A stretch of 64,000 bases of DNA from Septoria linicola (taxonomy: Eukaryota; Ascomycota; Dothideomycetes; Mycosphaerellales; Mycosphaerellaceae): NCBI GenBank assembly GCA_024114885.1, contig CP099418.1, forward strand, positions 4,340,001-4,404,000, read 5' to 3'. The notes beneath the pieces were generated by a model, which saw only the letters and a program-made list of their open reading frames with translations, was not told where the DNA came from and did no database searches. This document shows positions 1 through 12,000 of this stretch, in pieces (within the stretch, counting starts at the first letter, position 1; each line of letters begins with the position of its first letter). Both the position numbers and the translations under genes were made by a program.

Positions 1-1274
1 CAACTGGGGTGAAGGTGTTCACGCGCCCCTTGTTGCAACCGACTGCCAGGATTTGAGGAACGGTCGAGGCGAAGTATAGAATGTCAGATTCGAAGTATGG
101 CACGGAGTACTCGTCACTCGGATTTCGCTTGTACCTTCAGCAATTGTCAGCATATACGTTACTCCACGATGGAATGAGATGGTTGGCTAGATACCAGTTG
201 TCTAGCACAAATGTTAGCACGAAGTTCACGGGCGAGGCTGATTGATGTCTGCTTACTTGGAATTTTCTCGTTACCCGGCACCCACTTGAGAGCATTGTCT
301 GGGCCGGTAATAGACATGAAGCTCTTCAAGACCTCGCGATTCAAGACTCCAGAGGGGTACTCGGATGACTTGTTTGACATAAATCGGTAGATGAAGGTGA
401 AGGCTGCCTGAGAGACTTCAATGCCGCTGAAGGGCAGATCTATTTCACGATCAGAACGAGTTTTCCCGCAGTGATGCTGTTGCGACTTACACGCAAAGTA
501 AGGATTCTTCTGGATCGACTCAGAGTACCGATCACGACGGAAGTCACGAAGGACCTCAAGGTTGTAGTTCGCATTTGGCCCGCTTTGGCGGTTGTACAAG
601 TTCCTGAATTGAGACAGGATAAGCTCTCCGTTGCGACCGTACTGGTTCAGGTCGGCCCTGATGGGGGAGGAGTCGGTCTCATAGTTCTGCAGAACATCAG
701 CATGAAATGCGATAAAAAGGGGTCGATTGAGAACATACGTTATGCGATCCAGATATACCAGTCCTAATGGTTCCACCTATGCTCCAATGCGTCCCGTTTC
801 CGTCGACAAACGCCCCGTATCTTGCGAGGAACCCACCAAGATCAGGAGCCATTCCGAAGACAGCGCGTGTTCCTGAAACGAACTGCTCAATCGACGCGAC
901 TCCGTTTCTCGGGATATACGCGTGATTAGCCATAGCTTCATACAGTCAGCAATACGTCCTTACGCTTCATCGGACTGCCAAAACTCACCATTCAAGCCTG
1001 GGCAAGGTCCTCTGGCATCGTTAGGGCCAGGCGCGATGAATCGATTGGCACCAGTGTTGGACACGCGCTGCGCGACTGGGTCGAAAGGTGGAGGCGTAGC
1101 AGGCAATGCTCCAACACCCTGAGGTGCGAGCTTGTTCTGACGAGCATCGATACCTCTGGCGTGAAACTTCTTGAATGCATCTGCTGTCAAGGGGTTCAGT
1201 AGGTTGTCCATATTGGGCACTGCTGCGGACATGGCAGTGCCTACGAGCAGACCGGAGAGAATGGTGAACTTCAT
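1..1274 (-). CDS. Secreted heme-thiolate peroxidase (chloroperoxidase/peroxygenase family), 3' end cut by window edge
   Basis: The product is predicted to be an extracellular heme-thiolate peroxidase (Peroxidase_2 family) using peroxide to oxidise organic substrates. The first exon starts at 1274 with a signal peptide (MKFTILSGLLVGTAMSAAVP) and ends in GPNDARGPCPGLN, where the Cys of PCP is the family's proximal heme ligand. Exons I read: 1274-989, 935-739, 686-491, 439-257 and about 134-1. The first three joins keep frame and give ANHAYIPRNG, GISGSHN and YFAYLPFSG, all typical of the family. The usual acid-base motif EGD reads ETD here, keeping Glu and Asp. The last exon encodes a family-like end (YFESDILYFAS, NTFTPV), but the GT-AG junction at 257/134 does not close in that frame. 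The stop lies left of the window. Family assignment is strong; substrate is unknown. Confidence 0.88.
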
Positions 1275-3111
1275 GTTGTCGGTCTATCCAACAATAGGCC
1301 AGATGCAACAACGAAGCAGGTGTGAGAAGACGAAGAATGCTTCCTCGACACACGGCATTGCTCATATAGCGCTACGAGAACAGCCCTGACCGCGTTTTGC
1401 GGAGACTCTTGCTGCAGGTTCACGCCTGACAACGCCTCTCTGTCAAACTACCGCGTTCGCATTGCCTATTACTCTCTTTTGTAAGCTGCGAACAGCCAAT
1501 CAAAGCATGTGCGATTTGCCTCTTCATGCCAAGCGACACCTATCTTGCAGATCTAGTGCGGGCGTAGCACGTGTCAGCGGCGTGTGAGGAAGCACGCGAT
1601 GCTGAGACGGGTGAAGTGAAGGCTTGACAAGCGGCTGGTGGCTTCTAGGCCTGATGGCATGGCTGTGAAAGCTGTGGAGGTGGCTGTTCTGGCTCCATCG
1701 TTTGCCCGTTTTGCAGCATCATCTTGAGGCAAGCTGGAGAGTGCCGTCTTGTGCAAGTCTTGTCTGTTTTCAAGGACATCGAGATCGAGCACCACCGAGG
1801 CTTAGAAGATGGCGAGGAGACGTTCAAGCACGTTGCCTCGGTGCACGCAAGCGGGCTACGCGGATCAGTTGCAGTATATCAACACGAGCTGTCAAGCTCA
1901 GCCAAGACAAAGAGCACAGGTGAAACGATTGCTCTCCTGATTATGGACGACAAAATGCTGTGTATACAAGATCTGAAGTTGTAAAATCCCAAAGCTTAAG
2001 CCACGACATGTTCAGGATGTTGACATTCGAGATCGGCATGATTGGCCGCCAAGTACTTTACGACACGACCAATGAACTCTTTGTGAAACAGCCCTGCGCC
2101 CAAGTTCTTGTACCTGCCGTTGCTCAAACTCACAAATACAGGCGACGAACCAGCAAGCCGCACCATAACAGACCTCATATAATCGACCACAAGAACATAC
2201 GGTATCTGCTGCGCTAGGTCTCAGACTGACTACAGCTCGGCCATATTTCTCAAGAGCTCAGCGAAGAGCTGGCCGAGGTCAATTCCTGCCAAGTACCTTC
2301 ATCGGCCATGGCGACCACGAAACACAGACGGTTCGCACTTAGCAAGGTCTTGACAAGAAGACGCTGTTCCTGATGTAGCGTGCAAACAACACAGCATTGC
2401 GATCTGCGAATTGTTTCGACTCACATCCTGCTGCTTGCCCTCGTTCCGTCTGCCTTGAATGGCGGACGACTTCCTGGGCAGACATTCGATCGTCTGGACG
2501 TGTCCAGTCGCGCGCCAGGTCATTCTGCGAGTCTGGATACCAACTTCCTACTGGGCTGAGAATTGCAACGTTCGCGAGCATTGACTGTTCGCTTGTGATC
2601 CTTACGCAAGTAAGGACAATTTCATGTAATAGGCTAAGATCAGGCATTGTATATCAGCTCGAACACTTTGTTCGGCAAAGGCGATGAATTATGAGGAGCG
2701 CAATGGTAGGCCACGCCGAATAGCCTTGTCGCTTGGGATTGTGCGAACCCTACGGTACATCAATGGCACATGAACACCACAAAGAGCCGGCCACTCCATC
2801 CCGCCGCTCCAAGCATTCAGTCTTGTCAGTACCTGGCACAGGCCACGGACGTTCGAGCAGATGTCTTGCTACGCGTATGCAGTCTCGGGGCTACATGTCG
2901 TTCTCAGGCACAATGCACCGCGGAACAGGTAAGCACGCGTCGCGCGGCCGAGCTGAACAAGGCTGTTACACAACATGATCCCACTAGTTGACTACGTCAG
3001 CTGCTTATTGACAATAGCTATCGCGAGAACCGATATACATGTAGGTAGCTTCATCTGCAGTCTGCATCGACCACCATCTATAACTCAGCGACTCAACTTT
3101 ACACAGAAGCT
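1275..3111. other. Gene-poor stretch, nothing recognised
   Basis: Between the peroxidase start and the next gene I see only short overlapping reading frames below 105 codons, with no signal peptide, family motif or consistent intron chain. The left part must contain the peroxidase promoter. Confidence 0.5.
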
Positions 3112-4513
3112 ATGGCTTCACTGCCACATTTGGCAATATATCGACCTTACCAAAACTCGGCCCCGCGGGCACCTCAAACTGGATCGACCGAGGACTACGA
3201 GATCCCGACCGGGCTGCGCGATCAGACACCTGGAGTGAATAGTCAAGATCCATTTGACAGTGTCGATGTCGCCCGACCACAAGCCGAATTGGAAGGTCCA
3301 CCACCATATTCGCCAAGCTCACTTGATAATATACATGGTCCTCGTCCATACCCAGACATAGGACGAATTGTGCCAGGGGACTGTAGTCTAAGGAGCTACC
3401 CTGATCCCACCTCTCCTGACAGCAGCCCTGCGGACGTCAGGAGATCTGAGAGGCTGGCCAGAGCTGGCGAAAATAGCTTACCTAGACTATTTCTACCTAT
3501 AGTCCTGCCGCAAACGAAAAGAGCTTTCCGAGGCTGGCGGAGTACGGCATCTCCAGGTCAGACTTCCTCACATTCATCGACGAGTTGAACGAACACTGGG
3601 TGGCAAATCCGGCGCTCGACGGCGTTCGCCTCGTAGGGACTATTATGGGCCAGTTCCACGGACTCCCGGTCGTTCAATTAGTTGGTACAGGTGTGGAGAT
3701 TGGGGCTGGAGTGAGCAGCGCTGCAACTTCGATCGCGAGGTCGAAGATGTACTTCAAAGCCATAAATACAAAGTTGTTCCATCTTGTAGGCCTACATGCT
3801 CAGACTTGCAGTACAAAGGAAATGTTGGCCAAGATTGGACATTCGGGAGAGGAGCTCAAGTTGGCGCCTGTCGAAATGGCCGACCAACTTGGTGGGTCGG
3901 CAATAGTCGATGAAAGCGGCCACAGTAGCACCTTAGCAGTGGCAGAAGACTCCCGAATGCGAAGAATGAAAGCACTAGAAGGCTACGCGGCACCGCTAGA
4001 CTTCAATGTACCAGAGACAGTGGCGCCGAGAAACTTACTGAAGAAGATGGGCCATGCCCACGCTGAGCATATGGTGAAGAAGCAGACCAAACGGGAGGTC
4101 CGAAAGCGAGCAGAGGATGCCGACGACCGGGACAAAAAGACAATCAAGGCAGATAAAGAGACTCGGAGAGCCCTAGAGAGGGTCGAGGAGGCGGAAGAGA
4201 AGGTAATCAAGGAGAGAGCACGAACGGACCAGAAATTAGAGAAGTATAGCGACAAACCGAAGGAGCAAGATAGGGGCAAGATAGGGTTCGCAAGGAATTT
4301 GAAAAGGAAGAGAAGAGACTGATCAAGGAGATTGATAAGGAACAGCAGAAGTGTGATCGAGAGCTGAAGAAGCAGAGTCAGAAGAGCGCGAAAGATGTGG
4401 CAAAGCCGAAAGACAGGGAGGAAGAGGCCACTCAAAAGATTCAATGGGTAGTCATCACGAGGTGGTTTGGAGAAGTGGGAGAAGACGCAGGATCGGATGA
4501 TGCTCCATCGTAG
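3112..4513 (+). pseudogene. Frame-broken conserved fungal coiled-coil protein
   Basis: Three reading frames together look like one protein. The first (3112-3588) carries a disordered Pro/Ser N-terminus ending in PIVLPQTKRAFRG. The second continues from about 3520 with YGISRSDFLTFIDELNEHWVANP and a small Gly/Ala-rich segment (VQLVGTGVEIGAGVSSAATS), then a long Lys/Glu/Arg coiled coil. That frame stops at 4322, but the coiled coil continues in another frame to a stop at 4511-4513, ending near KIQWVVIT. From memory, an uncharacterised ascomycete family has this same order (VxLPQRRP-like motif, GIS..FL.F motif, coiled coil, short hydrophobic end). The second break coincides with an 11-base tandem duplication at 4266-4286. 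The first could instead be a missed intron. No function is known to me. Confidence 0.6.
4266..4286 (+). repeat. 11-base tandem duplication causing a frameshift
   Basis: The unit CAAGATAGGGG (4266-4276) is followed at once by CAAGATAGGG (4277-4286) and then T. Eleven is not a multiple of three, so one extra copy shifts the frame. With a single copy counted, the upstream Lys/Glu-rich frame runs directly into the downstream one and on to a stop at 4511-4513. Confidence 0.8.
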
Positions 4514-4960
4514 CTTCTTGAATACGTCAAGTGCTTTTACCTATCATACATCGGTCTTCAATGCTACTCAATACACAGTACACCAGTCCCTCAAAAGCCC
4601 CACGCGTCAAACAACTCAGCTCACCTCCCGTCGGCGGCGCGTAATGTAGCCAGCGACTCCGAGCTCGATATCAGCGGCGCACAATGCAGCCTGCTGGACG
4701 AGCTCAGAGAAGCGGTGCGAAGCAGCCAGCCTTCTGAACATGAACCAAAACCCCTCCGAACACCGTGATGCTCTCCCAATCAGCCCAAAACTCCATAACA
4801 AAACCCAAAAAGGAAACAATTGCTCAAGCCACGCACTCTTTCACTTCGTCCCGTAGTCGTCCTTCCATGGTCTTCACGATCTTCATCGTCTTCATCGTCT
4901 TCATCGTCTTCATGGTCGTCATCATCGTCATCGTCCTCATCATCTGATTATACTCCATCT
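4514..4960. other. Convergent 3' flanks with microsatellite
   Basis: This lies between two convergent genes. It holds an imperfect TCATCG/TCTTCATCG microsatellite at 4871-4946. No further gene is evident. Confidence 0.6.
4871..4946. repeat. Imperfect trinucleotide microsatellite
   Basis: TCTTCATCG is repeated and grades into TCATCG and TCGTCC units over about 76 bases. On the minus strand it would be a GAT/GAA tract just downstream of the stop of the coiled-coil membrane protein, whose own C-terminal half has Asp/Glu-rich runs. It may be untranslated or a former extension of that acidic region. Confidence 0.75.
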
Positions 4961-6532
4961 TCATGTCCAGCGACCTCGTGGTTGAGGAATCTGATAGAAG
5001 AACGCATTGTCGTCCACGTCCTCAGCATAACTCTGAGTCATACCGAATGTAGAAGTTGACAGACTGGGTACATTGATGTCAGGCGTGAAAGTGGTAGCGG
5101 CAGGAGTCAATGTCTGGCTACTAGCGACGGCCATGCTTGAAGTCGGGGTCTTCTTATACTTGGAACTTCTTCCCCTTCCTCCTCGCTTGGTGCGAGGTTT
5201 GTCCTTGATCTTTGGAGTATTGTGTACAGGACGAGGGAGAAGTGATTCGCCACTGCTGGCTTGGAAGGTGAACCCTGGAAATTTGGGTACGTTGTTGTCG
5301 ACGGTAGGCTGCTCCTCAGGTACCTGGGCGATCTCTGTCTCCTGAGAAGCACAGCTTGGTTCGGTGGATGATTCGATGTCATCGACATCTTTTGCCTGAT
5401 CATCATCGTGATTCTCGTGACTCTCGCCGTCCTGCATGGGCTCATCCTCATCGTCATCTACTTTCACCTCCTCGTCGTTTCCCTCATGTGTCGTAGCGGT
5501 GCCTTTAAGCTCCTCAAGCTGAAGGACAAGATCATTGATATCAAGTTGCTTCTCAGCTGATTCCTTCTGATATCTCTTCACCGCCTCGTCGCTCTCGGGC
5601 TTTGCTGCGGACAGCTTGGTACATTCTGCGTTGGTAGAAGCCTTGAGCATGTCGAGTGCTAGCTGGTGCGCAGCCTTCTCCTTCTGCAATTCATTTCGAG
5701 AGTCTGTCTGAAGCTTATCGTGCGCTTTTCTGAGAGCATCGAGGGCTTCGTTGGCCACCTTATTCGCCTCTGTGAGCTTAGCGTATTTTGCCTCTTCCGA
5801 GAAGAGCGTGCTCTTTGTGCGTGTGAGTAGGACTTGCGTGCTCTCATGCTCGCTGCTCACATCATCAAGTCGCTTCTGGAGTTCTGCAATCTCACGCTGT
5901 GCTGACGACAGCCTGTCTCTGGTGCTGTTGTGGGCGCTGACTTGCGCATCTGTGGCATTGCCGGCCTCAGTCAGTGCACCGATGCCGAGCAAGCATGCGT
6001 CGGTCAGACGAGTGAAACGCTCGGATGTGAGTTTGCGGTACTCCTCGATGGTGTCAATGAGCTCGAGCAACGGGAGGCATTTCAACATGAGTCGAGCGTA
6101 CTTTTCCTCACGTGCTTCTGCGAGAGACTCCTTCTTAGTGCTTCCCAGCGCTTGTTGGTCTCCGAACGCGTGCTTGGCGGCGCGGCTCTCATGCTCATCT
6201 TGGAGAGATGGAGCGAGCCACCATGATGTCAGGAGGATGGCGAGAAGGAGGAAGAAGGTCAGAGCCAAGCAGGTTTCTCCAGAAAGTGCGACATGTGTCG
6301 GCTGGTGCTCGAGTTGAACGTAGCGTGTTGAAGTAGGGAGGTCGACAATGATGGTCGAGTCGGCATTATTTCCTGCTGTCGGTGTGATGACGGCACCGAG
6401 CTGCTGGGTGTCAGACGCTGTGGCGACTGAAGGAGTATGAGACGCGTCTAGTGCCTGATAGATGGCCCCGGCGACAGTGGCAATGCCCTGCGCGACCGCA
6501 AAGTGGCCGAGCTGGCTGCCGACCGCGGCCAT
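4961..6532 (-). CDS. Single-pass membrane protein with long coiled coil, function unknown
   Basis: I chose the Met at 6532 (MAAVGSQLGHFAVAQ) because the 81 upstream codons of the open frame look like translated 5' leader. The resulting 523-residue protein has a short Ala/Gly-rich N-terminus, one hydrophobic segment at residues 88-108 (CLALTFFLLLAILLTSWW), a long Gln/Glu/Lys/Ala coiled coil from about 180 to 340, an acidic patch (VDDDEDEPMQDGE, then HENHDDDQAKDVDD) and a disordered end with a basic KTKRGGRGRSSKYKK-type motif. I do not recognise a family. The layout is that of a membrane-tethered scaffold or organelle-contact protein, but this is only a guess from architecture. No introns are needed. 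Confidence 0.75.
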   Translation of the reverse strand: MAAVGSQLGHFAVAQGIATVAGAIYQALDASHTPSVATASDTQQLGAVITPTAGNNADSTIIVDLPTSTRYVQLEHQPTHVALSGETCLALTFFLLLAILLTSWWLAPSLQDEHESRAAKHAFGDQQALGSTKKESLAEAREEKYARLMLKCLPLLELIDTIEEYRKLTSERFTRLTDACLLGIGALTEAGNATDAQVSAHNSTRDRLSSAQREIAELQKRLDDVSSEHESTQVLLTRTKSTLFSEEAKYAKLTEANKVANEALDALRKAHDKLQTDSRNELQKEKAAHQLALDMLKASTNAECTKLSAAKPESDEAVKRYQKESAEKQLDINDLVLQLEELKGTATTHEGNDEEVKVDDDEDEPMQDGESHENHDDDQAKDVDDIESSTEPSCASQETEIAQVPEEQPTVDNNVPKFPGFTFQASSGESLLPRPVHNTPKIKDKPRTKRGGRGRSSKYKKTPTSSMAVASSQTLTPAATTFTPDINVPSLSTSTFGMTQSYAEDVDDNAFFYQIPQPRGRWT

Positions 6533-9030
6533 TGCTTCGAGTTTTGTTCGTGATTGAGTCTGAGCAGTCGTCGAACGATGTTGTTGAATGAAGAGGTTGA
6601 CTCCAAGATTGTGCTCGAGGATGTTCGAGAAACAAATTCTTGTTCCTGTTGAGTCAGATTTGCGTGGGCTGCGGCAGGCCAGGCGTGCGTTTTCTTGGCA
6701 TGCAGGTGAACTGTCTGCGCAAACGCGCTGCTCCAGCTTCACTTCCGCTCCTGGACACGCAAAATCCGTCCGCATTTCGACTCTTGATACGTATGAGAGC
6801 GCACTCTCTGCGCGCCTGATCTCCGCTCATAGAAATACCTGCGATGTTAAACTGAATAATTTCAGCGTTCATATCGCGGCGTGATGATGCTTTCACTTGC
6901 TCAAGATCTGAAGGCGCGCGCTCACTTTTCAGCTTTTCACATCCTCGGGCGATGGCAGATTTGCGCCTTGCAGTGCAGGCGGGTTGGACGTCGCGAGCTA
7001 GAATCTTCAGCACCTCTATGAGCCACAGAGACTACTGGATCTGGCTCGTTTGCTTTGCGTCCGCAGAGGATGACTGAGGAGCTTGGTAGCGTAATTCTTC
7101 TCGAGGGCTGTGCTGCTAAATTGGGGCTACAGGTTAGATCAGTCACAAGCTGCTTTCCTAAGTGTCCTTAAGTCCATCTCGATCAGCCTGTTCGCACCGA
7201 GCGAGGCATAACGAAGGTTGGACATGGTGAGCTCGACGAGCACCATGAAGATGTGCAGTAACTCAACCACATCACCGTTTTGGGAGATACTTTGTGAATA
7301 CCCAAACCTCTCCACAACCATTCTGTCGTTCCACGAGAGGCAACTGCACAGAGCTGCTCAACATCGTCAGCTCATCACTTACCACCCGTTCCTGGGCATG
7401 ATGGCCGCTGTACACCATGTCCCTGCTCTTGCTGCTGCAGTCGCTCTCATCCAATGGAGCTTTGGCTGCGGGCATTGCTCTGAGCTCTTGAAACATGCTG
7501 GGCATCATTCCTAGAGCATCTGACACGAACTCCAACATTCTACCATAGCATGGCATTACGTGAGCTTCTCTGTGATGGCCATATGTGATGCGTTCGTGAG
7601 GTCTGCTTGCTGAGAAGTCGGCCAAAATACACCGTGCCTGCGGGCGTGGTGAGGTTGCACAGCTTTCATGCAAGCACTCTATGCAGGAACAAAGCTCCGC
7701 GGAAAGCGTGCTGCGGGAACGGACAGCTACTGGTTGTGAGGTACGGATTCGGAAGATTCTCACCACTGTTACGAGCAGGCCGCGGAGGCAGAAGATTCTT
7801 GGACGTCCTCTTGTTGCAGTGGGCATGGACGTTCTATGAGGAGAAGCTATTGCAAGTGGCAGGGATGGACGTGTTCACCAGGATCAGATTCTCCACCGAC
7901 CTTGGCAAGGCGGCATGCCAGCACTTGGAAGGATCTCGGACCGGAGCGAGCAAGATGTGAAGAAGACTTGTTTCCGGAAATGAACGACAGACTGGGCGAC
8001 GCCATTTCGATGGACGGGTAGTGACAAACGAGATGTTTGAATATAAACAGATTGGAGAAATGCTATTTGTTGAGTAAAGCTGCCAAAGACGATGTAGATA
8101 TAGTTTCTGGATGACGTGGAAATGTCAGATTCCATGTTCATGTGCTTGCGATACACTTCCGGGATATGCATGCATTGTGCTCGTCCGAAAGTCAAAAAGT
8201 TGGCAGAGCTCGCAACGAAAGATTTGTGCTCATTGTGCATTTAAGATGTCAGATGCTGCACGATGAAGACGAAGCTGAGCCTGTCGTTGCGAGATGACTT
8301 GTTCTGTCGCACCACATGGATGAACGGTAGCAGCTGTTGTGGGACGTTTCTGGGCGGCAAGAAAGAATAAACTATCGTTGTGGTAGCTTGGTGGACGGAA
8401 GCTCGGAAGGTTTGGGAGGTGATTCTTGGAAAGCTCACGCAACGGGCTTAGCTTTGGGATGAGATGCATGCATGCAGAGCCAGGCGTATTCGATACGATA
8501 CGGCTAACGAACGCTTCCACTCTCCACCACTTCCTTTCCTTTTCGTACCTGTCGCGGTTGCTAATTTGTTTGTTCTGTGCTCTGTGGGATGGAATGGGCA
8601 GAGCTCCTTCCACGAGTGACAGACTGACGACGACAAACGCCGACCGATTGACGCTCGCTATCCGAAAATTGCCAAACGGACGACGCACGATAATGATCAG
8701 ACGCTCCAGCGCGCTCCAACAGTAGACCGATTCGCGTACATCAGACGAAAGCAGACAGTCGTCTCTGCAGCTTCGCGAAGCGTCACGAACCCGATCCGAC
8801 ATCCACGACTTCACTCTGCTCTCTGCAACACGGCAACAATAACAGGCAGCTGACGACGACTTCACCGGCCGACCATTGACACTTCACCCAACAATACCGA
8901 CTATTCTTATCGCGGCCAGCTCCTTCCCTAATCAACTGCTCGCAACTCACACCTGCCGCGGCGCTGTGTACGCCAGACGACACAACTCCAACACGGCCAC
9001 ACGTTCCGCACAACCACCACCACCACCACG
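6533..9030. other. Shared 5' intergenic region between divergent genes
   Basis: About 2.5 kb between the coiled-coil gene (leftward) and the Flc gene (rightward). Open frames here (up to 211 codons at 8230-8865 on the minus strand) have no recognisable domain and overlap each other on both strands. The last 250 bases look like a CA-rich fungal 5' leader ending in ACC repeats just before the ATG at 9031. Confidence 0.5.
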
Positions 9031-12000
9031 ATGATCACCCGGATATGGACGAGCCTGCTGGCTCTGCTGCTGGCCTGTCTCTGCCACCCAGTGACTGCCG
9101 CCGACCGCTGGTTCAACTACCAACAAGGAGATGGCACGACTGTCGTCCTCAACGACAACCGCCAGCCTGCTCTCTACACCGAGGACTTTGGAGACTGCTT
9201 GGGTAGCAGCACAATCAACGTCACCCGATTCGACGTGGCGTACTACAAAGACAACATGACAATTCTCTGGCATATGGCCGGTGAGACGGGCGTTGCAGAC
9301 GACGATGTGATGATGAGCATTGGAGTCTATGCCTACGGCGAGAACCGCTTCGAGCTCATCTTCAATCCGTGTGATGCCAATATCAGAAGTCTGTGTCCGC
9401 TGAACTCTAGTCTGCCGATTGCAGCAACGGCCATTATTCCTGTGAGCGCCGAGGATGTAGCTGCTATCATTCCTTTGGCTCTGACCATCCCAGACTTTGA
9501 AGGAGAGGCTATTCTGCGTATCTTCTCCAACACCACAAGGACAGAAATTGCATGCTATTCTGCTGTCGTCACCAACGGAGCCTCTTTTAGCCACCCTGCA
9601 GCTGTAGGAACTGTACTGGGACTGTTCACTCTGGTCGCTGTGATTGCCTCTTTCGCGACTGCGGTGTATGGAGAAGCTGTACCAACCATGAGATTGCACT
9701 ACGCTCACTCTCTTTCTGTGGGTGTTGTCTTCGCTGTGTGGCAGCACATCTTCTTCTCCGGAGCTGTTTCAGTCAACTGGGCATCTGTACTACCAGCATG
9801 GTGGAGCAATTTCGCCTGGGCAGGTGGTATGATTTACACCCAGAGCATGCAAAGCAACCTCAACAGCTTCATTGGCAACGACCTTGGCAACACGTCCCAG
9901 GTAGGAGCTGCACAATCTGGATCTCCGAACTTAGGAATCGGCGGCGGATTTGACCTCGCTTCAATCTACAAGAGAGCACTATCCTCCGGCATGAAGCGAG
10001 CAACGTCACACCCACTGTACCACGACTTAGGCGCGAGGATATATGGCAGACAAGCAGCTGGCGAGACATCATCTACCGATTCATTCTCTAGCAGGGATGA
10101 TGGCTACCAGTGGTATGGTGACCCAGTGCAGAATGGTCTGCCTCTGCCCGGAAACTACTCTGGCTTTGCTGGAACGCTTGGTGCAGAGGGCATCTCTGCC
10201 AGCACTGCTTTCTTGACTGGTTTCCTCTGGTTCTTGATCATTCTTGTCATCCTGACCGCCTCCGTGATGGCGTTCAAATGGCTCCTCGAAGGCCTGATCC
10301 GCCTCAAGTGGGTCAAGGCAGACAGGCTGAAGTTCTTCCGCGACCGATGGCTGGGCTACAGCGCTGTGGTCGCCCTCCGCATCTGCTACATCGGATTCTT
10401 TGCCATGATGTTTCTGTCCATCTTTCAATTCACCTACCTCGCTGCCAGCGGGGCACAAGGCATTGCTGCGATTGTGTTCATTGTCTTCTTCCTCGGCATG
10501 CCGGCAGCCGCATTGTACGCAGTGTGGTACAAGAAGGCGATGACTGGTTCAACGTCTGGCAAAGTCTATGAGCATAAGATGCTGATGTCCAAGATACCTT
10601 TCCCAAAAGGCCTCGGCAAGAAAAGCCCGGAAACATCGACTGTCGAGCTTCAGCCAGGACATGCGCACACAGGGAGCAAGTCTAGCACAGTGCCACTGTG
10701 GAAGCGCATGGTTTCTGCTGAAAAGGCCCCTGCCACAAACGCCGCTGCTAGGAGTATTCATGATGACGACGACTACATCAAGAAGTTTGGCTGGCTAGCT
10801 GCACGTTTCAGGCGCACGCGCTGGTGGTTCTTCACTGCCTGGCTCTTTTACGAGTTCATCCGAGCTGTCTTCTACGGCGGCGCCTCAGGATATCCCCAAG
10901 CACAAGTCTTCGGTCTGCTGGTAATTGAGCTCATCGCATTTGGCCTCATCATCTGGATGAGACCATATGAAGGACAGCGCCTCAACGTTCTGGTGGTATA
11001 CTGTCTGGGTTTCAGCAAGGTCGCTACCGTTGCACTCTCGGCAGCCTTCGACGTGCGTTACAACTTGCCTCGCATCCCAACGACAGTCATCGGCATTGTC
11101 ATCATCGTCATTCAGGGAATCCTCACTGTCATCACCATGATCGCCATCGTCGTTGGTGCTGTGAGCTCGTACATGTCAGTCATGAGGAACACCGAGGACT
11201 TTCGACCTCGTCGTTGGTATAAGATGCGCGAGAGGTATTTCGATCACCTTGACCGGACTGTTAACGATGTTCCGCGGCCACCAAAGGTGAAGAAGTCCAA
11301 GGAAGCACCCGAGGAAACCGAAGAGGCAAAAGTAGGCTTCGAGATGAAGAACGTCAAACGAGTCAACAAGATCGAGGACGAAGATAAGAACTTCCAATCC
11401 GAGATAGCTGCAGATCCAAATCATGCTTTCATGAGCGCCGAAGACTTGTCCTCGACAGCATACGGCAAGCGAATAATGACACCCAACCGAAGTCGTGCAA
11501 ACAGCCGGGCTGCCAGTGTGGCGAGCCAAAGCATGGCTAATCTCCCTTACGGCGCACGTTCCAATAGACCAAGCTGGAGCACCAGAGATTTTCAGCGAGC
11601 AGGTTTCGAAAGCCAAGATGATCTCGACATGAGCCAAACTGCCGTCGGCGACGACTCCATTGAGCCTGTCACGCCTAACAAGCGCCACAGCGGAATGTCT
11701 TCCAAAGCGCCTGCCTTACGAGCCATGCCGAGCAATGGCTCCTTGCGGGTGGGTGCTGAAGTCAGCAGCACGGATGCGATCGGTGTGGTCCCAGTACCAA
11801 AGGTTCGTCCTAGAGCTGGGACTATGGGCTCAATCAGAAGTGCACGCCGCATTTCTGGCAATTTCGGCGACATTCCAGAAGCTGCCTACAGCACTGATCA
11901 CCTCGATGTCGAAATACCGCCGATACCGTCGCAGTACTCCTCACAGAGGAACTCGCACATGTCCCAGCAGAACGAGATGGGCGAGTCTAGCAGTAAGCCC

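Noticed and set aside
3983..4444. Leu/Ser/Phe-rich minus-strand frame
   Set aside because: Reverse complement of the Lys/Glu-rich coiled coil, not a membrane protein.
5751..6317. 188-codon plus-strand frame
   Set aside because: Shadow of the minus-strand coiled-coil gene; Ser-rich because it is opposite Glu/Lys/Ala codons.
7272..7826. 184-codon minus-strand frame
   Set aside because: No recognisable motif and overlaps equally open plus-strand frames.
8230..8865. 211-codon minus-strand frame
   Set aside because: Lies in the upstream leader region of the Flc gene and has no family features.
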